From: Trema orientale
Taxonomy: Eukaryota; Streptophyta; Magnoliopsida; Rosales; Cannabaceae
Direction of reading: 5' to 3'
NCBI GenBank assembly: GCA_002914845.1
Contig: JXTC01000094.1
Span: 378,921 to 442,920, forward strand
DNA: 64,000 nucleotides
Positions within the stretch are counted from its first letter, which is position 1, and each line of letters starts with the position of its first letter. Below the pieces are notes generated by a model. It searched no databases, had not been told where the DNA came from, and saw nothing but the letters and a program-made list of their open reading frames with translations. The position numbers were made by a program, and so were the translations under genes. Shown one piece after another: positions 61,701 to 64,000 of the stretch.

Positions 61701-64000
61701 GCTGTGGTGATGATTATGTTCAATGGAATGTCAGAGCAAGCGATGACCATTGTCAAGCTTCCAGTGTTTTACAAGCAAAGGGACCTCCAGTTCTACCCTG
61801 CTTGGGCATATGCTCTTCCATCGTGGATTCTCAAGATCCCTATTACTTTTCTAGAAGTAGCAGTTTATGTGGCCATTACATACTATTCAACTGGAATGGA
61901 CCCAAATGTTGGAAGGTAAACGAGGAAAAACTATGACTCAACACTTTTTGAGTGTTTGATTTTCATGCTTTAATTTTCTTTTTGACACATGGTTTTAATT
62001 AATTGGTTTGTTTTTGCAGGTTGTTTAAGCAATTTCTTCTGCTCATATTTGTTAATCAAATGGCCTCTGCATTATTCCGAGCTACTGCTGCTATAGGCAG
62101 GAACATGATCGTAGCCAACACATTTGGGTCGTTTGCGTTGCTCTTGCTCTTTGCATTGGGTGGTTTCGTGTTGTCTAGAGGTAAATTGGACTACGTTTGT
62201 AGAATTTAGTCAAAGAGTTACAGTTTTTGTGTCATTTAACTATAGTGCATTTTGACTAACAACAATGCTTCTTTTTCATTTGTTTGCTTTTTTGTTTTTA
62301 ATACAAACAGATGATATCAAGGGCTGGTGGATTTGGGGTTTCTGGACGTCCCCTATGATGTACGCTCAAAATGCAATTCTAGTTAATGAGTTCCTTGGAA
62401 AAAAATGGAGACATGTAAGTTTCTTGAAACTTACTGGTTTGGAACTTAGATTTCTGGTTTATAAAACTGTCATCTAATTTGATTGAGTTTCTACTCATTT
62501 TTTCTAATAGGTATTACCGGGCTCAACAGAATCTCTTGGAATTGAAGTTTTAAAAAGCGGAGCGTTCTTTACTGACGCATATTGGTATTGGCTTGGTTTG
62601 GGGGCGTTGGTTGGATTCATTGGTGTTTTCAACATTGTGTACACTGTGGCTCTCACTTACCTCGACCGTAAGTATATTCATTACTTTCAATTTTTAAGAT
62701 ACTAGAAAAAATCTCTATGAAATTACCAGTTTAAGAAGTTACCATTTTTTGATTATGCAGCATTTGATAAGGCACGAGCTGTTAAATCTGAAGATCCTCA
62801 AGATGGCACAGCAGGGGAAGCCGTTGAAATGCATCAAAGAGCAAACAGCTCAAGCCACCATACTCAGAACATGGGTGAAAATCAGAATAAGAAAGGAATG
62901 ATTCTTCCATTTGAGCCGCATTCCATCAGTTTTAATGATGTTATGTACTCAGTGGACATGCCACAAGTGAGTCATAAACCTGATGATGTTATTTGAATTA
63001 TGAAATGAACTTAAAAGTCCACTACTCAGTTTTCTTTAGTACATATAATTAGTTCCAAAACTGAGCATTATCAAAGATATTGAAGCTTTGAATTTTTCGA
63101 ACTTGAATCTACAGGAAATGAAGAATCAAGGTGTTGTAGAGGATAAATTGGTTCTACTTAAGGGCGTTAGTGGTAGTTTCAGGCCTGGTGTCTTAACGGC
63201 ACTTATGGGAGTTAGTGGAGCTGGGAAAACCACTTTGATGGATGTGCTTGCCGGTAGAAAAACTGGCGGATATATTGAAGGCGATATTAGAATTTCTGGT
63301 TATCCAAAGAAGCAAGAAACGTTTGCTCGAATTTCTGGATATTGTGAGCAAAATGACATCCACTCACCACATGTTACTATCTACGAGTCCTTGCTCTACT
63401 CAGCATGGCTTCGTTTACCAGCTGAAGTTGATTCAGAAACTAGAAAGGTTAGTTGCTTTAATAGACCTCTGTTTAGTCTTTGAATTTTGATTCTACACAA
63501 ACTAGTTTTGCTTATATCTCTTTACACTGGTGAACTCGAACTCTTCACCTTTTGATTCAGTTCGACATTTTTTCCCGTAATTTAAATAATGTCAAGGAAG
63601 CTGTCAAATTATGATTATCAGAGAAGCTATCGAATTATAACTATTTCGTACGATTTTGCTGACAGATGTTCATAGAGGAAGTGATGGAGCTTGTGGAGCT
63701 CGCTCCACTGAGACAAGCACTTGTTGGACTGCCTGGTGTCAACGGTCTCTCTACTGAGCAGCGAAAAAGGTTGACTATAGCAGTTGAGCTGGTGGCGAAT
63801 CCTTCTATAATATTCATGGACGAGCCAACTTCAGGGCTAGATGCCAGGGCTGCGGCAATTGTCATGAGAACAGTTAGGAATACAGTGGATACTGGGAGAA
63901 CAGTTGTGTGCACAATTCATCAGCCAAGCATTGATATCTTTGAAGCCTTTGATGAGGTAAGAAATTAAGGCTCAAATTTCATATTAAATCTTTTCAAATT
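58738..64000 (+). CDS. PDR1: Full-size ABCG transporter, PDR1/ABCG40 type; 3' end beyond window
   Basis: ATP-driven exporter of the plasma membrane; family members move terpenoids, hormones and defence compounds. Exons: 58738-59075, 59267-59387, 59497-59585, 59750-59834, 59991-60150, 60269-60345, 60444-60497, 60617-60707, 60813-61114, 61222-61503, 61599-61915, 62020-62180, 62311-62414, 62511-62667, 62761-62966, 63115-63447, 63666-63956. All introns are GT-AG and the frame is open for 1056 codons. Domains: N-terminal [22 protein letters not shown]1 with Walker [10 protein letters not shown] (about 189-197), signature ISGGQ (328-332), Walker B FFMDE, and LLQPAPE at the H-loop (Q for H, normal in this family); TMD1 (about 500-780); linker; NBD2 with Walker [10 protein letters not shown] (880-888), LSTEQ (987-991), IIFMDEP, and IHQPS at 1043-1047. 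About 370-400 residues (TMD2) are missing at the edge. It looks intact and functional. The exact ortholog is unsettled. Confidence 0.95.

Overview
The window looks like nuclear DNA of a eudicot plant. It is strongly AT-rich, has spliced genes with GT-AG introns, and is full of plant transposon families. The two host genes are of kinds found throughout land plants, so the species cannot be read from them; a rosid such as one of the Rosales is only a guess. One run of N lies at 39969-40575.

Layout. Positions 1-7400 are intergenic, with foldback elements, a hAT-type element, an almost perfect hairpin MITE and a decayed piece of a RING-type ubiquitin ligase gene. Positions 7952-11218 hold an intact single-exon gene for a large multipass membrane protein of the DUF2921 family. 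Positions 11.3-21.6 kb are intergenic, with several elements whose termini and target duplications can be placed to the base. Positions 22.9-44.5 kb are a nested transposon block. A 5'-truncated LINE is followed by a decayed CACTA (En/Spm) element with both of its genes. A 9.6-kb Ty1/Copia fossil (Angela/BARE-like) sits inside the first CACTA gene, and a solo-LTR-like fossil sits inside the second. Positions 45.7-48.0 kb hold a second solo LTR with a perfect target duplication. Positions 49.85-51.79 kb hold a Mutator-like element carrying a broken PRA1 gene fragment (a Pack-MULE). From 58738 to the end of the window runs a full-size ABCG/PDR transporter gene on the + strand. Seventeen exons (1056 codons) are visible, and the C-terminal membrane domain lies beyond the edge.

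How the parts relate. By eye, the DNA just upstream of the transporter (about 54985-57775) is an old copy of sequence scattered over 21.66-54.3 kb. The pieces appear in the same order and are separated by the large transposon insertions. The simplest reading is a tandem duplication of the transporter's upstream region, one copy of which then absorbed nearly 30 kb of transposons. Two Mutator-type MITEs then entered the promoter-proximal copy side by side, leaving three copies of the same 9-bp target.

I found no convincing tRNA, rRNA or CRISPR feature, and no wholly new coding system. The most notable points are the double MITE with a triplicated target, the Pack-MULE with a PRA1 fragment, the interrupted tandem duplication, and the CACTA element with a Ulp1-like protease domain whose catalytic residues are still readable.
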